NCBI GenBank assembly: GCA_945869735.1
Contig: CAMBPQ010000009.1
Coordinates: 1-64,000, forward strand
Length of the DNA stretch: 64,000 nucleotides
Direction of reading: 5' to 3'
Origin: Planctomicrobium piriforme
GTDB taxonomy: Bacteria > Planctomycetota > Planctomycetia > Pirellulales > UBA1268
A program made the translations under genes and the position numbers. Shown here piece by piece: positions 1-8,009 of this stretch (positions are counted from its first letter, which is position 1; each line of letters starts with the position of its first letter). The notes beneath the pieces are model-generated. The model saw nothing but the letters and a program-made list of their open reading frames with translations. It did not search any database and was not told the DNA's origin.

Positions 1-2
1 AC

Positions 3-516
3 ACCGGCGGTCTGCCGATCGTCAACTATGTTGTTCAGTATTCCACGAACTACTCGGGCAACGTGAACACGGCATCGTGGACCAAGACGACCAGCGGTTC
101 GAATCAGTCGCGGGTTACCGTGGCGGTGCCGAGGGGGATCACCTATGTGTTCCGTGTGGCAGCGGTGACGGCGGGCGGCGAGGGGGCGCTTTCTGCGGTG
201 TCGCCGGCGCTGACGCCATTTTAGCCCATCGCCCTGCCGGCTGCCCCGAGCGGGTTCATGGCCACGAGCCGGAGCAGCCGGACGGCCTCACTGTCCTGGA
301 CGGCGCCGCCAGCCAACGCGGGCGGCGCCGATCTCGGGCTACGTCGTGGAATACCGGCTTACGACATCCCCGACGTGGACGAGCGTCAGCGTGGCGACGG
401 CCAGTGCCCTGATCCAGAACCTGACAAGCGGCCGCAGTTACGTCTTTCGGGTACAGGCTCGCAACTTGGCTGGCCTGGGAGCGTTCAGCCGTCAGCAGAC
501 ACTGGGGATCGCGTGA
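3..516 (+). pseudogene. 3' end of a fibronectin type III repeat gene, broken by a stop and a frameshift
   Basis: The window opens inside a coding frame (first full codon at 3) that reads as the end of a fibronectin type III domain, with IVNYVVQYS and ITYVFRVAAVTAGGEG as recognisable strands. The frame meets TAG at 222-224, but the same frame then continues into the start of another FN3 domain (APSGFMATSRSS, TASLSWTAPPANAGG) up to about 329. The rest of that domain (PISGYVVEYRL ... GRSYVFRVQARNLAGLG) is in a different frame, from about 328 to a TGA at 514-516. The domain order is intact, so the simplest reading is one gene with an in-frame nonsense codon in a linker plus a frameshift near 321-330. 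FN3 repeats are usually found in secreted or surface adhesins. An assembly or base-calling error could give the same picture. The 5' part lies outside the window. Confidence 0.7.
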
Positions 517-653
517 TAGGCGCTCGAGCGTTCGAGCTGCCAGCCGATGCAATTCGTCGCGAGCCCGTGCAGCCCGTCGGCGATCTGCTTTGCGGCTTAT
601 GGTCATCGTTGCCCAGGACCGGCCGCCCATGGCGCGCCCAGCGCGACTTGGTG

Positions 654-1955
654 TCACCAGCGGCCTTCGAGACCGAGGGTCAGGCCTTGGAGCAACGTGC
701 CGCCGTTGGTCGTCAGGGTCCCCGCCGTGGGAAACCCAGGGTTCACCTCTTGGCCGCTGAGCTGCTGCGTTGGCTGGGCCAGGCCCGTGAGCCAAAGGCC
801 GAGGTACCCGAAACGGAAGTCCAGGTTTCGGCTTATCGGCACCAAGCCGGTGATGCCAACCTCACCGACGAAACTACAGGCCGCGGGCGACTGCCATACG
901 GCAGCAGAGGCCGTCTCCAGAGTGCCGGCATTGACGACCGTATACCTCGATGTCTGTCCGGCCTCGTTGTAGTAGGCACCGGCCTTGACGACGGAGTCCA
1001 CCCGCAACCATCCCAGCGTGAGCAGACATGCGTCTACGCCGATCTGGCCGCCAAACAGGTTGTTCATGCAGTCGGTGCTGTAGAAGTCATCGATGATATT
1101 CACGCCGTCGTCCAGCCGGTCCTGAAGGGCGAACTGCTCCTGCCATTGCAGCCAGCGAAAGCCGGCCAGCCAGCGGAAGTTCGGGCCGCTGGCGAAATGA
1201 CGGTTGAGTTCGGCGCTTTGCAGGGTGGCGAGGAGCTTCACCGTGCCGGAATCGAAAGGTTGCCCCGCGTTGTTGCCGTAAATGCCGGGTGGCGACAGTG
1301 TGTAGGGAAATCCATTCACGTACGGCAGCGCACGCTGGGCCGTGAAGTTTCCGGCATACAGATAGGCAAGCTCCCAGGCATGGCCGGTGCAATCGTCGAC
1401 CCTCCAAAGCGAGCCCCGTACGCCGCCGGTGGCCGTACTGTTGAGTTGATTCGCGTCGAGGATCGGGATCGCTGCGCCGGTTCCGGCCTCAATCAAGGGG
1501 CGGGCGGGCGGCGAGTCGCGCCACAGGAGCAACGCATCGGCCCGGGCCACCCAGCACGCGCCACTTTCGGAGTGGTGATCGTGGAGCCGTTGGATCAGGC
1601 CGTCGGGATCCGGGCGGTTGCAGTGCGGCCCTCCGCACCACGCTGCCGGCTCGCACTCAACGCAAGAAGCCGCGGTGGCATCGTGGCCATCAAACACCAT
1701 TTCTTCCGGGACGGATTCCGTCTCGTAGCTGGCGACCGAAGAGGTTTCGATACCGGCCAGTTCATCGAACGACGCGGCCACGGACGGGGCATCCGGATAT
1801 GACGCGACGACGCGGCGTTGAGCGACTACACCATCCGCGCGGGTGACCAACGCGCCCGGCATCGCCACCATCGCCACCGAGAGAATTGCGATGCACAGGT
1901 TCACCTGCCAGCACGAATCGTTTTGTCGCCGCCGCCGTTGCCGGACCTGGATCAT
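654..1955 (-). CDS. BBP7-family outer membrane beta-barrel protein (DUF1551-like)
   Basis: This encodes 433 residues. A basic N-terminus and a hydrophobic stretch at about residues 20-40 (LCIAILSVAMVAMPGAL) look like a signal peptide. A Cys-rich segment follows, then WVARADALLLWRD, a motif typical of the planctomycete BBP7/DUF1551 barrel proteins. The remainder is rich in alternating aromatic and polar strands with repeated W/F-R-W-L-xG motifs (GPNFRWLAGFRWLQW), and the C-terminus is aromatic (GLTLGLEGRW), as expected for an outer-membrane barrel. The ATG is preceded by GGAGAA at a spacing of 7, which supports the start. It stands alone, convergent with the broken FN3 gene. Its molecular role is not known; family membership is inferred from motifs only. 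Confidence 0.75.
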   Translation of the reverse strand: MIQVRQRRRRQNDSCWQVNLCIAILSVAMVAMPGALVTRADGVVAQRRVVASYPDAPSVAASFDELAGIETSSVASYETESVPEEMVFDGHDATAASCVECEPAAWCGGPHCNRPDPDGLIQRLHDHHSESGACWVARADALLLWRDSPPARPLIEAGTGAAIPILDANQLNSTATGGVRGSLWRVDDCTGHAWELAYLYAGNFTAQRALPYVNGFPYTLSPPGIYGNNAGQPFDSGTVKLLATLQSAELNRHFASGPNFRWLAGFRWLQWQEQFALQDRLDDGVNIIDDFYSTDCMNNLFGGQIGVDACLLTLGWLRVDSVVKAGAYYNEAGQTSRYTVVNAGTLETASAAVWQSPAACSFVGEVGITGLVPISRNLDFRFGYLGLWLTGLAQPTQQLSGQEVNPGFPTAGTLTTNGGTLLQGLTLGLEGRW

Positions 1956-2280
1956 GACTGAGTTCTCCGTCGGATATGCCGAGCCGACGGATGGAATCGG
2001 TCATGCCGGTCGTCCGGCGGTAGGGTCGTTCCGCACGTGCCGGTCACACAACCTAGGCAAGGTGTGCGGCCATGATGCCGTGGCCCTCGGCGTCCGCCGC
2101 AGGATGGCCATGCATCCGCACACTGCCCAGACCCCCCGGGGCGCCGGGCTTCAGCGTGGCCGGCCCCCTGTGCCGCAGTTTCCGGCTGACGCCGCACTCG
2201 CGCCCGCGGATGAGCTCCTCTTCGAGGAGATCGCGGACGTGGTCGTCATCGACCGAGTTCCGAGGAAGAGTTTCAGGTCT
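1956..2280. other. Intergenic stretch without a convincing gene
   Basis: This is the upstream region of the BBP7 gene and should carry its promoter. On the minus strand a 90-codon open frame (2053-2325) includes the acidic segment DHVRDLLEEELIRGRE, but its start lies inside the neighbouring repeat, no ribosome-binding site is seen, and the rest is low in structure. It could be a gene remnant; no function can be assigned. Confidence 0.4.
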
Positions 2281-2353
2281 AGAGCGCATTCGACTTACGT
2301 GGAACGCCGGCTTCGGGGGCGGCAAAAGTCTCGTCGCTCTATCGCCGCGGCGG
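2281..2353 (-). repeat. Dispersed 159-bp repeat, copy A (right half only)
   Basis: The stretch begins with AGAGCGCATTCGACTTACGT and continues through the shared core GGCGGCAAAAGTCTCGTCG to the CGCCGCGG block. It is the right half of the repeat family described at 19562-19720, in reverse orientation. The inner end abuts the truncated 3' end of a decayed IS91-type transposase. The base before AGAGC is T, giving the TA seen at several other copy ends. Confidence 0.75.
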
Positions 2354-3230
2354 CCCGGTCGTCATGCGACTGCACGAGTTCTCCCCAGTCGGTGGGCGGG
2401 CCTCGCGCAGGTGAAAGCGGAGGTGGCTCGGGCGGTTCGCCGAGGTGCGTGAGGATCTTCCGGATCGGCACCGGCTTGGGTGTAACGCGATCAGCCGGAT
2501 GTCGCCGCCACACCCCGGGCACGCACGCGGAAACTCCTCCCCCACCCGGGCCATGAGCTTGGCCCAGGCTTTTGCGCGAGGTGTCGTGCGAGGGACAGGC
2601 ACCTGTTCCTGCGAAACACGAGCCAGTCCAAACCCCTTTGGCGAGTGCCATCACGGCCCGCCTCAGCTTGTGGTTGGGTGCAAACACCCCTAGCTTGTTT
2701 CAAGGCGGCAGGCGATGCCGGTGCTTGCGCGGCGGCGGCACGAGATCCGCGAGCCTGTCGAGAAACTCAAACGGCGAGAGCTCGACAACGCCGTTGGCCC
2801 CCGGCCGTGTGGACTTTCGCGTGCGGCCCGGGCCGACCCAGCTGGCGGCTTTGTGCCGTGGCAGCGCGGACGCGCCTGATGCGGCCGCTCGCGTCACCAG
2901 TCACAGAGAGTCGCTCCCGTGCGAAAGGCGGCCGGGCACAATACCGCAGCAGATGTTCCAAGCTCTGAAAATAGCTGGGCACGTCGCGGTCGATCAGCGC
3001 GATGCGGACGCTCGTGTCCACCGAAAACCCGCTGTTCTCCCAGGCGAGCATGTCGGCGGCCGCAGCGGCGTCGAGCAGGTGAGTGAGCCTAAACCAGCGG
3101 ATCACACGGCGGCACACCCGCTCGGTGAGCGTCGCCAGGTCGGCGTGCGTGATCGGCGAGATGGCCGCGGAGTTCCTCCTCGACGTGGCCCGGCACGGGC
3201 CGCTCGGCGCGGTCGCGCTACTCGAGCCAG
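2354..3230 (-). pseudogene. Decayed IS91-family transposase, middle and C-terminal parts
   Basis: Read on the minus strand, successive frames give an IS91 (IS801/IS1294)-type transposase in order. It starts with RRVIRWFRLTHLLDAAAAAD and the ARPPFARERLSV region, then crosses a frameshift to PFEFLDRLADLVPPPRKHRH. After further shifts come APNHKLRRAVMALA, then RVGEEFPRACPGCGGDIRLI, then IRKILTHLGEPPEPPPLSP and PARGPPTDWGELVQSHDD. At least three frame changes are needed, so it cannot make a functional protein. The N-terminal catalytic region with the HUH and tyrosine motifs is missing. The 3' end is cut off by repeat copy A. IS91 elements move by rolling-circle transposition and lack terminal inverted repeats, so element ends cannot be placed here. 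Confidence 0.7.
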
Positions 3231-3285
3231 CTCTCGAGGCTCTCGGAGACACTTCTTGTGGAGCGGTGTCTTCTCGGGGCGGGGG

Positions 3286-3541
3286 CAGTGTATGGGGGAG
3301 GAGTTTCCGCTCGAGTGCCCGAACTATGGCGGCGACATCCGGCTGATCGCCTTCATCACCGAAGCAGGACCCATTCAGAAGATTCTCACACACCTCGGCG
3401 AGCCGCTCGTACCGCCGCCACTCTCGCCGGCCCGTGGCCCGCCCACCGATTGCGGCGAGCTTGGGCAGATGCATGATGAGCGCGGCGTCTTTCAGGCGAC
3501 GGAGAGACGAGCTGCCCGCGATCGACATCCACAGCCTCTGA
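3286..3541 (+). pseudogene. Second IS91-family transposase C-terminal fragment, opposite orientation
   Basis: The plus strand encodes GEEFPLECPNYGGDIRLIAF, then IQKILTHLGEPLVPPPLSPA and ARGPPTDCGELGQMHDERGV, the same C-terminal block as the preceding minus-strand remnant. A frameshift near 3505 leads to the expected family ending DELPAIDIHSL and a TGA at 3539-3541. One Cys of the CxxCGGD zinc-ribbon-like motif is replaced (CPNYGGD). Only about 85 codons of the transposase remain. The two fragments point toward opposite strands and meet at roughly 3230-3286. Confidence 0.7.
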
Positions 3542-3751
3542 GCCGTGCCGGACGCGAGGTCACGACGAAGCGCCCAGGCGGCCGGACTCGGAGAGACTCC
3601 GCGCTGACGCCAGAAAAATGCCACTCAAGGCGGGAAGATGGCCGCTCCGGAAAACGCTTTCTGGGATCTCCGAGACGGGAACAACCGGCTCCACGCGGCT
3701 CACAAGTCGTTCAGCAGTCCGGCCATGCCGGCGGAAGTGCCATTGGCCGGC

Positions 3752-4906
3752 CTATCCTTCGGGCCGGAGGGCCTGCGCCGCCACGGCCTTGACGATCGCC
3801 TCGGCAATCCGCGGCAGTGGCACGACCTGCTCGGCAACGTTGAGTTCGATCGCCGCCCGCGGCATGCCAAACACCACCGACGTCGCCTCGTCCTGTGCGA
3901 TCGTCCGCCCACCCGCCCTCCGGATGGCCTGCATGCCCAGCGCCCCGTCGCTCCCCATGCCGGTAAGCAGCGCGGCCACGACCCGCGACCCTGCGGCCTC
4001 GGCCGCCGAGCGAAAGAGAACATCGACCGCCGGACGACAGTGGTGCACGGGGGGCGTTTCGAGCAGCCGGGCCCGGTAGGCCCCGCCCTGCCAGACCACG
4101 GCCAGATGGCGGTCGCCCGGCGCGATCACGCACCGCCCACGGCGGAGTTCCATGCCCTCCTCGGCCTCGCACACTTCGTAACCACACATCGCGTCGAGCC
4201 GCTGGGCTACGACCCGCGAAAAATAAGCCGAGATGTGCTGGACGACCGCGACCGGCGGCAGATCGGCAGGCAGCCGCGGCAGGATCGTCCGCAGGGCCTC
4301 GACGCCCCCCGTCGAGGAACCGAGCACCACGAGCTGCCGGGGATCGACCAACCCCACCGGCGGTAGCGCCACCACAGCCGCGTGCTGCGCAGGCGTGGCC
4401 GACGGCTCAGCTCCGCGGGCCAGGCTCCGGTCAGGCGCCGTCTCGAGCGGTAGTTCGGCCGGTTGCATGACTGGTTGCCGGCGGCGGCTAAACCGCGTGG
4501 AGGCCGCGGCGGCCTTCACGTGATAGGCGAGCCGCGCCCCGAGGCCGCCGATCGACATCGTGCCGTCGGGTTTGGCGAGCACGTCGACGGCGCCGGCGTC
4601 GATCGCGTCGAGGGCCGTCTGCGACCCGGCCTGCGCGAGCGAGCTCACGATCACGACCGGCAACGGATGGTGCTCCATCAGGATCCGCAGGAACGTGAGG
4701 CCATCCATCCGAGGCATCTCGATATCGAGCGTGAGCACGTCGGGATCGAACTTGAGGATCTTCTCCCGCGCGACGTAGGGATCACAGGCCGAGCCGACGA
4801 CCTCGATCTCCGGGTCGAGGGCGAGTGCATCGGTGATCGCCTTTCGGACCAACGCCGAATCGTCGACGACGAGGACGCGGATTCGGGCTGGGTATGAATG
4901 GTTCAT
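3752..4906 (-). CDS. cheB: Chemotaxis response regulator protein-glutamate methylesterase CheB
   Basis: CheB removes methyl groups from chemoreceptor glutamates and deamidates glutamines, resetting receptor sensitivity once phosphorylated by CheA. It is 384 residues long. An N-terminal receiver domain (about 8-125) has acidic D15/D16, phospho-acceptor D61 in LTLDIEMPRMDG and K112 in LAKPDG. A linker follows, and then the methylesterase domain (about 190-380) with S198 in GSSTGG, H224 in VVQHIS and D320 in TGMGSDGA as the expected catalytic triad. It is the last gene of the chemosensory operon, 28 bp after cheR, and is cytoplasmic. All key residues are present, so it should be functional. Confidence 0.95.
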   Translation of the reverse strand: MNHSYPARIRVLVVDDSALVRKAITDALALDPEIEVVGSACDPYVAREKILKFDPDVLTLDIEMPRMDGLTFLRILMEHHPLPVVIVSSLAQAGSQTALDAIDAGAVDVLAKPDGTMSIGGLGARLAYHVKAAAASTRFSRRRQPVMQPAELPLETAPDRSLARGAEPSATPAQHAAVVALPPVGLVDPRQLVVLGSSTGGVEALRTILPRLPADLPPVAVVQHISAYFSRVVAQRLDAMCGYEVCEAEEGMELRRGRCVIAPGDRHLAVVWQGGAYRARLLETPPVHHCRPAVDVLFRSAAEAAGSRVVAALLTGMGSDGALGMQAIRRAGGRTIAQDEATSVVFGMPRAAIELNVAEQVVPLPRIAEAIVKAVAAQALRPEG

Positions 4907-4934
4907 GGGTGTCGTGCCGCCACGGTGTGCTCGC

Positions 4935-5777
4935 TCATTCCGGCCGCAGGTAGACGCTTGGCCATACGGTCCGCAATCGGTGCCGGAGGCCGATCAGACT
5001 CTCCGCATGGCCCATGAAGAGCACGCCGCCGGGTGCGAGCATCGCCACCAGCCGGTCGAGCAGTTCCTGCCGCGATGGCTGGTCGAAATAGATCATGACG
5101 TTGCGGCAGAAGATCACGTCGAGCCCCGCCGGCACTGGATATTCAAGCTGAAAGAGGTTGACGTGCTGAACATGCACATGCCGCCGCAGTTCTGGTCGCA
5201 CGCGGTAGAAGCCCTCCCGCTCGCCAAAGCCGCGCAGGAAATACCGCCGCAGATCCGCGTCTGGCACCGCCACCTTCTCAGCCTCGTAGATCCCTAACCT
5301 GCAGCGGGCGAGCATGCGGTTGGAGATGTCGGAGGCGTGCACCTGCCAGGTGACGTGCGGCCGCTGCCGGGCGAACTCCGCGAGCACAATCGCGAGCGTG
5401 TAGGGTTCCTCGCCGGACGACGCGGCAGCTGACCAGATCTGTAGCGGCCGACCGGAGGCCCCGCGCCGGTCGGCAAGCCGAGGCAGCACGCGATCTGCGA
5501 GGATCGCGAAGTGTTCGGACTCGCGGAAAAAGTGCGTGTGGTTGGTGGAGACGAGATCGATGAGGCTGCCCACCTCCTCCTCGCCCTGCCGCGACTCGAG
5601 GAGCCGGCAATAGTCCTCGTAGCCCGCGAGGCCAAGACTCCGGAGCCGCTGCCCCAGCCGGCCGGTGAGGAGCGCCTGCCGATCAGGCCCGAGCTGGATA
5701 CGGCTCCGCTCATACACCAGGTTCGCGAGAAACGCGTAGGCCTGAGGCGACAGCGGTTGCTCCGGCGGGATCACCAT
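4935..5777 (-). CDS. cheR: CheR-type chemoreceptor glutamate methyltransferase
   Basis: CheR transfers methyl groups from S-adenosylmethionine to receptor glutamates, opposing CheB. The N-terminal helical CheR_N domain (LSPQAYAFLANLVYERS) precedes a SAM-binding fold with LQIWSAAASSGEEPYTLAIV, matching the family A-x-S-x-GEEPY motif, and IFCRNVMIYFD. The start chosen is ATG at 5777, with GGGAGAGGG upstream. A TTG at 5813, overlapping the stop of the preceding receptor gene, would add 12 residues and keep translational coupling. Length (280 or 292 residues) is normal for the family. It sits between a receptor gene and cheB. Confidence 0.94.
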   Translation of the reverse strand: MVIPPEQPLSPQAYAFLANLVYERSRIQLGPDRQALLTGRLGQRLRSLGLAGYEDYCRLLESRQGEEEVGSLIDLVSTNHTHFFRESEHFAILADRVLPRLADRRGASGRPLQIWSAAASSGEEPYTLAIVLAEFARQRPHVTWQVHASDISNRMLARCRLGIYEAEKVAVPDADLRRYFLRGFGEREGFYRVRPELRRHVHVQHVNLFQLEYPVPAGLDVIFCRNVMIYFDQPSRQELLDRLVAMLAPGGVLFMGHAESLIGLRHRLRTVWPSVYLRPE

Positions 5778-5809
5778 GCGGGTTCCACCCTCTCCCGACA
5801 GTCGCGACG

Positions 5810-7420
5810 TCAAAACGCCTTGAAGTACCGATCCTCGTGATCCGCCGCCACGTCGGCGACTGAAGCCTCGCGCGGCATCGGGATCCGAGCGGACATTCGC
5901 GTCCCAGCGCCGGGAAGCCCAGCGCCGGGAAGCCCACGCCGGGCGGGCGGCGGCGCGGCGGGTACGCCTGTTTGGGGCTGTTGACCCGCGGCGCGGCCCG
6001 CGAGAGCCCGCAACACGTCGACCGTCGATTGCAGCGACAGGGCCTGCGATTTCAACTCCTCAGCGGCTCCAGCACTCTGCTCGGCGTTGGCGGAGTTGCC
6101 TTGTGTGACCTGATCCATCTGCGCCATGGCCACGCCCACCTGCCGGATGCCCTGCGCCTGTTCCTTGGCCGCCATCGCGATCTCGGCCACGAGACCGTCG
6201 GCGGCCCCGACCGTGCGGACGATCTCACCAAGCGCTTCGCCCAGCCGCCCGCAGCTCGTCGACCCACGGCGGCTATTGGTAATGGCGGCCTCGATCTTTC
6301 CCGCCGTCTCCTTCGCCGCCGCGGCGCTCCGCTGGGCCAGTGCCCGCACCTCGTCGGCAACGACGGCGAACCCGGCGCCGGCCTCACCGGCCCGCGCCGC
6401 CTCGACTGCTGCGTTGAGCGCCAGGATATTCGTCTGGAAAGCGATTTCGTCGATGTCCTTGACGATCTTGGCCACCTCGGCACTCGACACCTCGATGGCC
6501 CGCATCGCGTCGTTCATATCGCCCATGGTGGTCGCGCCCGACTGCGCCGCGTCGCGGGCCTGGTTGGCGAACGTCTTGGCCTTGTCGGCGTTGTCGGCGG
6601 TGCTGCGAATCATGGCCGACATCTGCTCCAGAGCCGCGCTTGTCTCCGTCACGGCCGAGCCCTGTTCGCTGCAACCCTCAGCCAGCGATTGGCCGGCCGA
6701 GGCGAGCTGGTTCGATGCCAGTGAGGTGTGCGCCGCACCTTCCTCGAGCGCATCGGAGATCAGGCCCAGCGACGTCCGCGTCGAGGCGATGATCCAGCCA
6801 CCCAGAAGTACACCCAGGGCCAGCGCCGCGGCGAGCCCGCCACCGATGAGAAGGAAGCTCGTGGCCACGATGCGGCGGGCCTCCGCCCCCTGTTTCTCGG
6901 CGAGCAGGCTGTTGTAGTTCACGTTCTCATCAAGGGCCCCGATGCACCGCTCGAAGGCCGGATCGACTGCTTCAGCCATCATCGCCTTGGCCTCGACTCC
7001 CTTTCCCTGCCGCAGGCTCACCAGCGCCGACTCGATCGCCGTGAGATACTCCCGCCGCGCCGCACCCACCTTGGCAAACAGGCGTCGCTCCTCGTCGTCG
7101 AACAGCAGTAACTCGTATGCGGTGAGCTGCTTCTCGCCCAGGTCCTTCGTGACCTGATAGTCGGCATCGTCGAACGTGAACCCTTCGCCCTTCTCGCCGT
7201 AGGCCAGCAGCATTCGACGGACTGCCCCCCGCGATCCGTACGTCGCCTGGACGACCCGACTGAGCGTTACGACCGACGGCATCGAGTTGTCAGCCACGGC
7301 GATGACGCTGCGGCTGATACCGACGATCCGCCACAGCGCCGAGGTGCCGAGCAGGATCAGGATCGCGAGAAGCAGGGCGAAGCCCCAGGTGATGCGGGCG
7401 GGGAGCGAACGGGGAATCAT
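5810..7420 (-). CDS. Methyl-accepting chemotaxis protein (second receptor of the operon)
   Basis: This is a 536-residue transmembrane receptor. A first membrane segment lies at about 8-30 ([18 protein letters not shown]), then a periplasmic helical domain of about 150 residues resembling the four-helix-bundle MCP sensor, and a second membrane segment near 185-212. The cytoplasmic signalling helix bundle has the conserved tip [18 protein letters not shown] followed by [13 protein letters not shown], which docks CheA and CheW. The C-terminal tail is unusual: a Gly/Pro-rich linker with a 15-bp tandem repeat ([11 protein letters not shown]), ending in DRYFKAF, an aromatic tail that might recruit CheR. 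The start overlaps the cheW stop by 4 bp (ATGA). The ligand cannot be predicted. Confidence 0.92.
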   Translation of the reverse strand: MIPRSLPARITWGFALLLAILILLGTSALWRIVGISRSVIAVADNSMPSVVTLSRVVQATYGSRGAVRRMLLAYGEKGEGFTFDDADYQVTKDLGEKQLTAYELLLFDDEERRLFAKVGAARREYLTAIESALVSLRQGKGVEAKAMMAEAVDPAFERCIGALDENVNYNSLLAEKQGAEARRIVATSFLLIGGGLAAALALGVLLGGWIIASTRTSLGLISDALEEGAAHTSLASNQLASAGQSLAEGCSEQGSAVTETSAALEQMSAMIRSTADNADKAKTFANQARDAAQSGATTMGDMNDAMRAIEVSSAEVAKIVKDIDEIAFQTNILALNAAVEAARAGEAGAGFAVVADEVRALAQRSAAAAKETAGKIEAAITNSRRGSTSCGRLGEALGEIVRTVGAADGLVAEIAMAAKEQAQGIRQVGVAMAQMDQVTQGNSANAEQSAGAAEELKSQALSLQSTVDVLRALAGRAAGQQPQTGVPAAPPPARRGLPGAGLPGAGTRMSARIPMPREASVADVAADHEDRYFKAF

Positions 7421-7989
7421 GGGGAGTCCTGCTGGGGAAGGGCCTGCGGAGTGAGAGCCTGGTGGACGGACGTCTGCGCAACAGCCGCCGTGACGAGGTC
7501 GGCCGCCGCGATCCGATCGAGGTCGATGAGCGTGCGCACAAGGTGGCCCGACTTGGCCATGCCGGTGATGAACCGAACGTCGATCGCGCCGCCAAAGTCG
7601 GGGGTCGGCTCAATGTCGGAGGCACCGAAGGAGGCCACCTCCTCGACGCCGTCGACGACAACGCCATACAGCCGCGACCCGCCTGCCGTGCCGCCGAGTT
7701 GCGTGACGACGATACAGTTGCGGTCATGCTCGTCGGTGGTCGGTAGGTGGAAGCGGGTGCGGAGATCGACCAACGGAATGATCTTGCCGCGGAGATTGAT
7801 CACCCCGCGGACGTGAGGGGGCATGTTGGCGACCGGCGTAATCGGGCAGAGACGAATGATCTCCCGCACGGCCAGCACGGGAATGCCGTACGACTCGCCG
7901 CCCAGCGTGATCACGAGGTATTTGCCCGGCTTGGCCACCAAGGGCTGGAGGTGCGGCAGATGTGGCTCGGGTGTCGTGGATGGATGCAT
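7417..7989 (-). CDS. cheW: Chemotaxis coupling protein CheW
   Basis: CheW links CheA to receptors in the signalling array. The protein is 190 residues: an N-terminal extension of about 20 residues, the CheW/SH3-like fold ([21 protein letters not shown], here about residues 24-44), the diagnostic [20 protein letters not shown] segment, and a C-terminal tail of about 30 residues beyond the usual end ([17 protein letters not shown]). It lies between cheA (20 bp upstream) and the second receptor gene (4-bp overlap), so it is cotranscribed. Confidence 0.94.
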   Translation of the reverse strand: MHPSTTPEPHLPHLQPLVAKPGKYLVITLGGESYGIPVLAVREIIRLCPITPVANMPPHVRGVINLRGKIIPLVDLRTRFHLPTTDEHDRNCIVVTQLGGTAGGSRLYGVVVDGVEEVASFGASDIEPTPDFGGAIDVRFITGMAKSGHLVRTLIDLDRIAAADLVTAAVAQTSVHQALTPQALPQQDSP

Positions 7990-8009
7990 GGTGTGGTTCC
8001 GGTGGCGGC

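Noticed and set aside
92-108. GGTTCGAATC, similar to a tRNA T-loop
   Set aside because: It lies inside the FN3 coding frame and no acceptor stem, D-arm or anticodon arm surrounds it.
258-1802. Long plus-strand frame (about 514 codons) opposite the BBP7 gene
   Set aside because: After the FN3 remnant the frame is antisense to a well-supported gene and its protein is Arg/Gly/Pro-rich without motifs, as expected for a shadow in high-GC DNA.
2053-2325. Minus-strand frame of 90 codons next to repeat copy A
   Set aside because: Its start is in the repeat and no ribosome-binding site or family similarity is visible; kept only as a note on the intergenic stretch.
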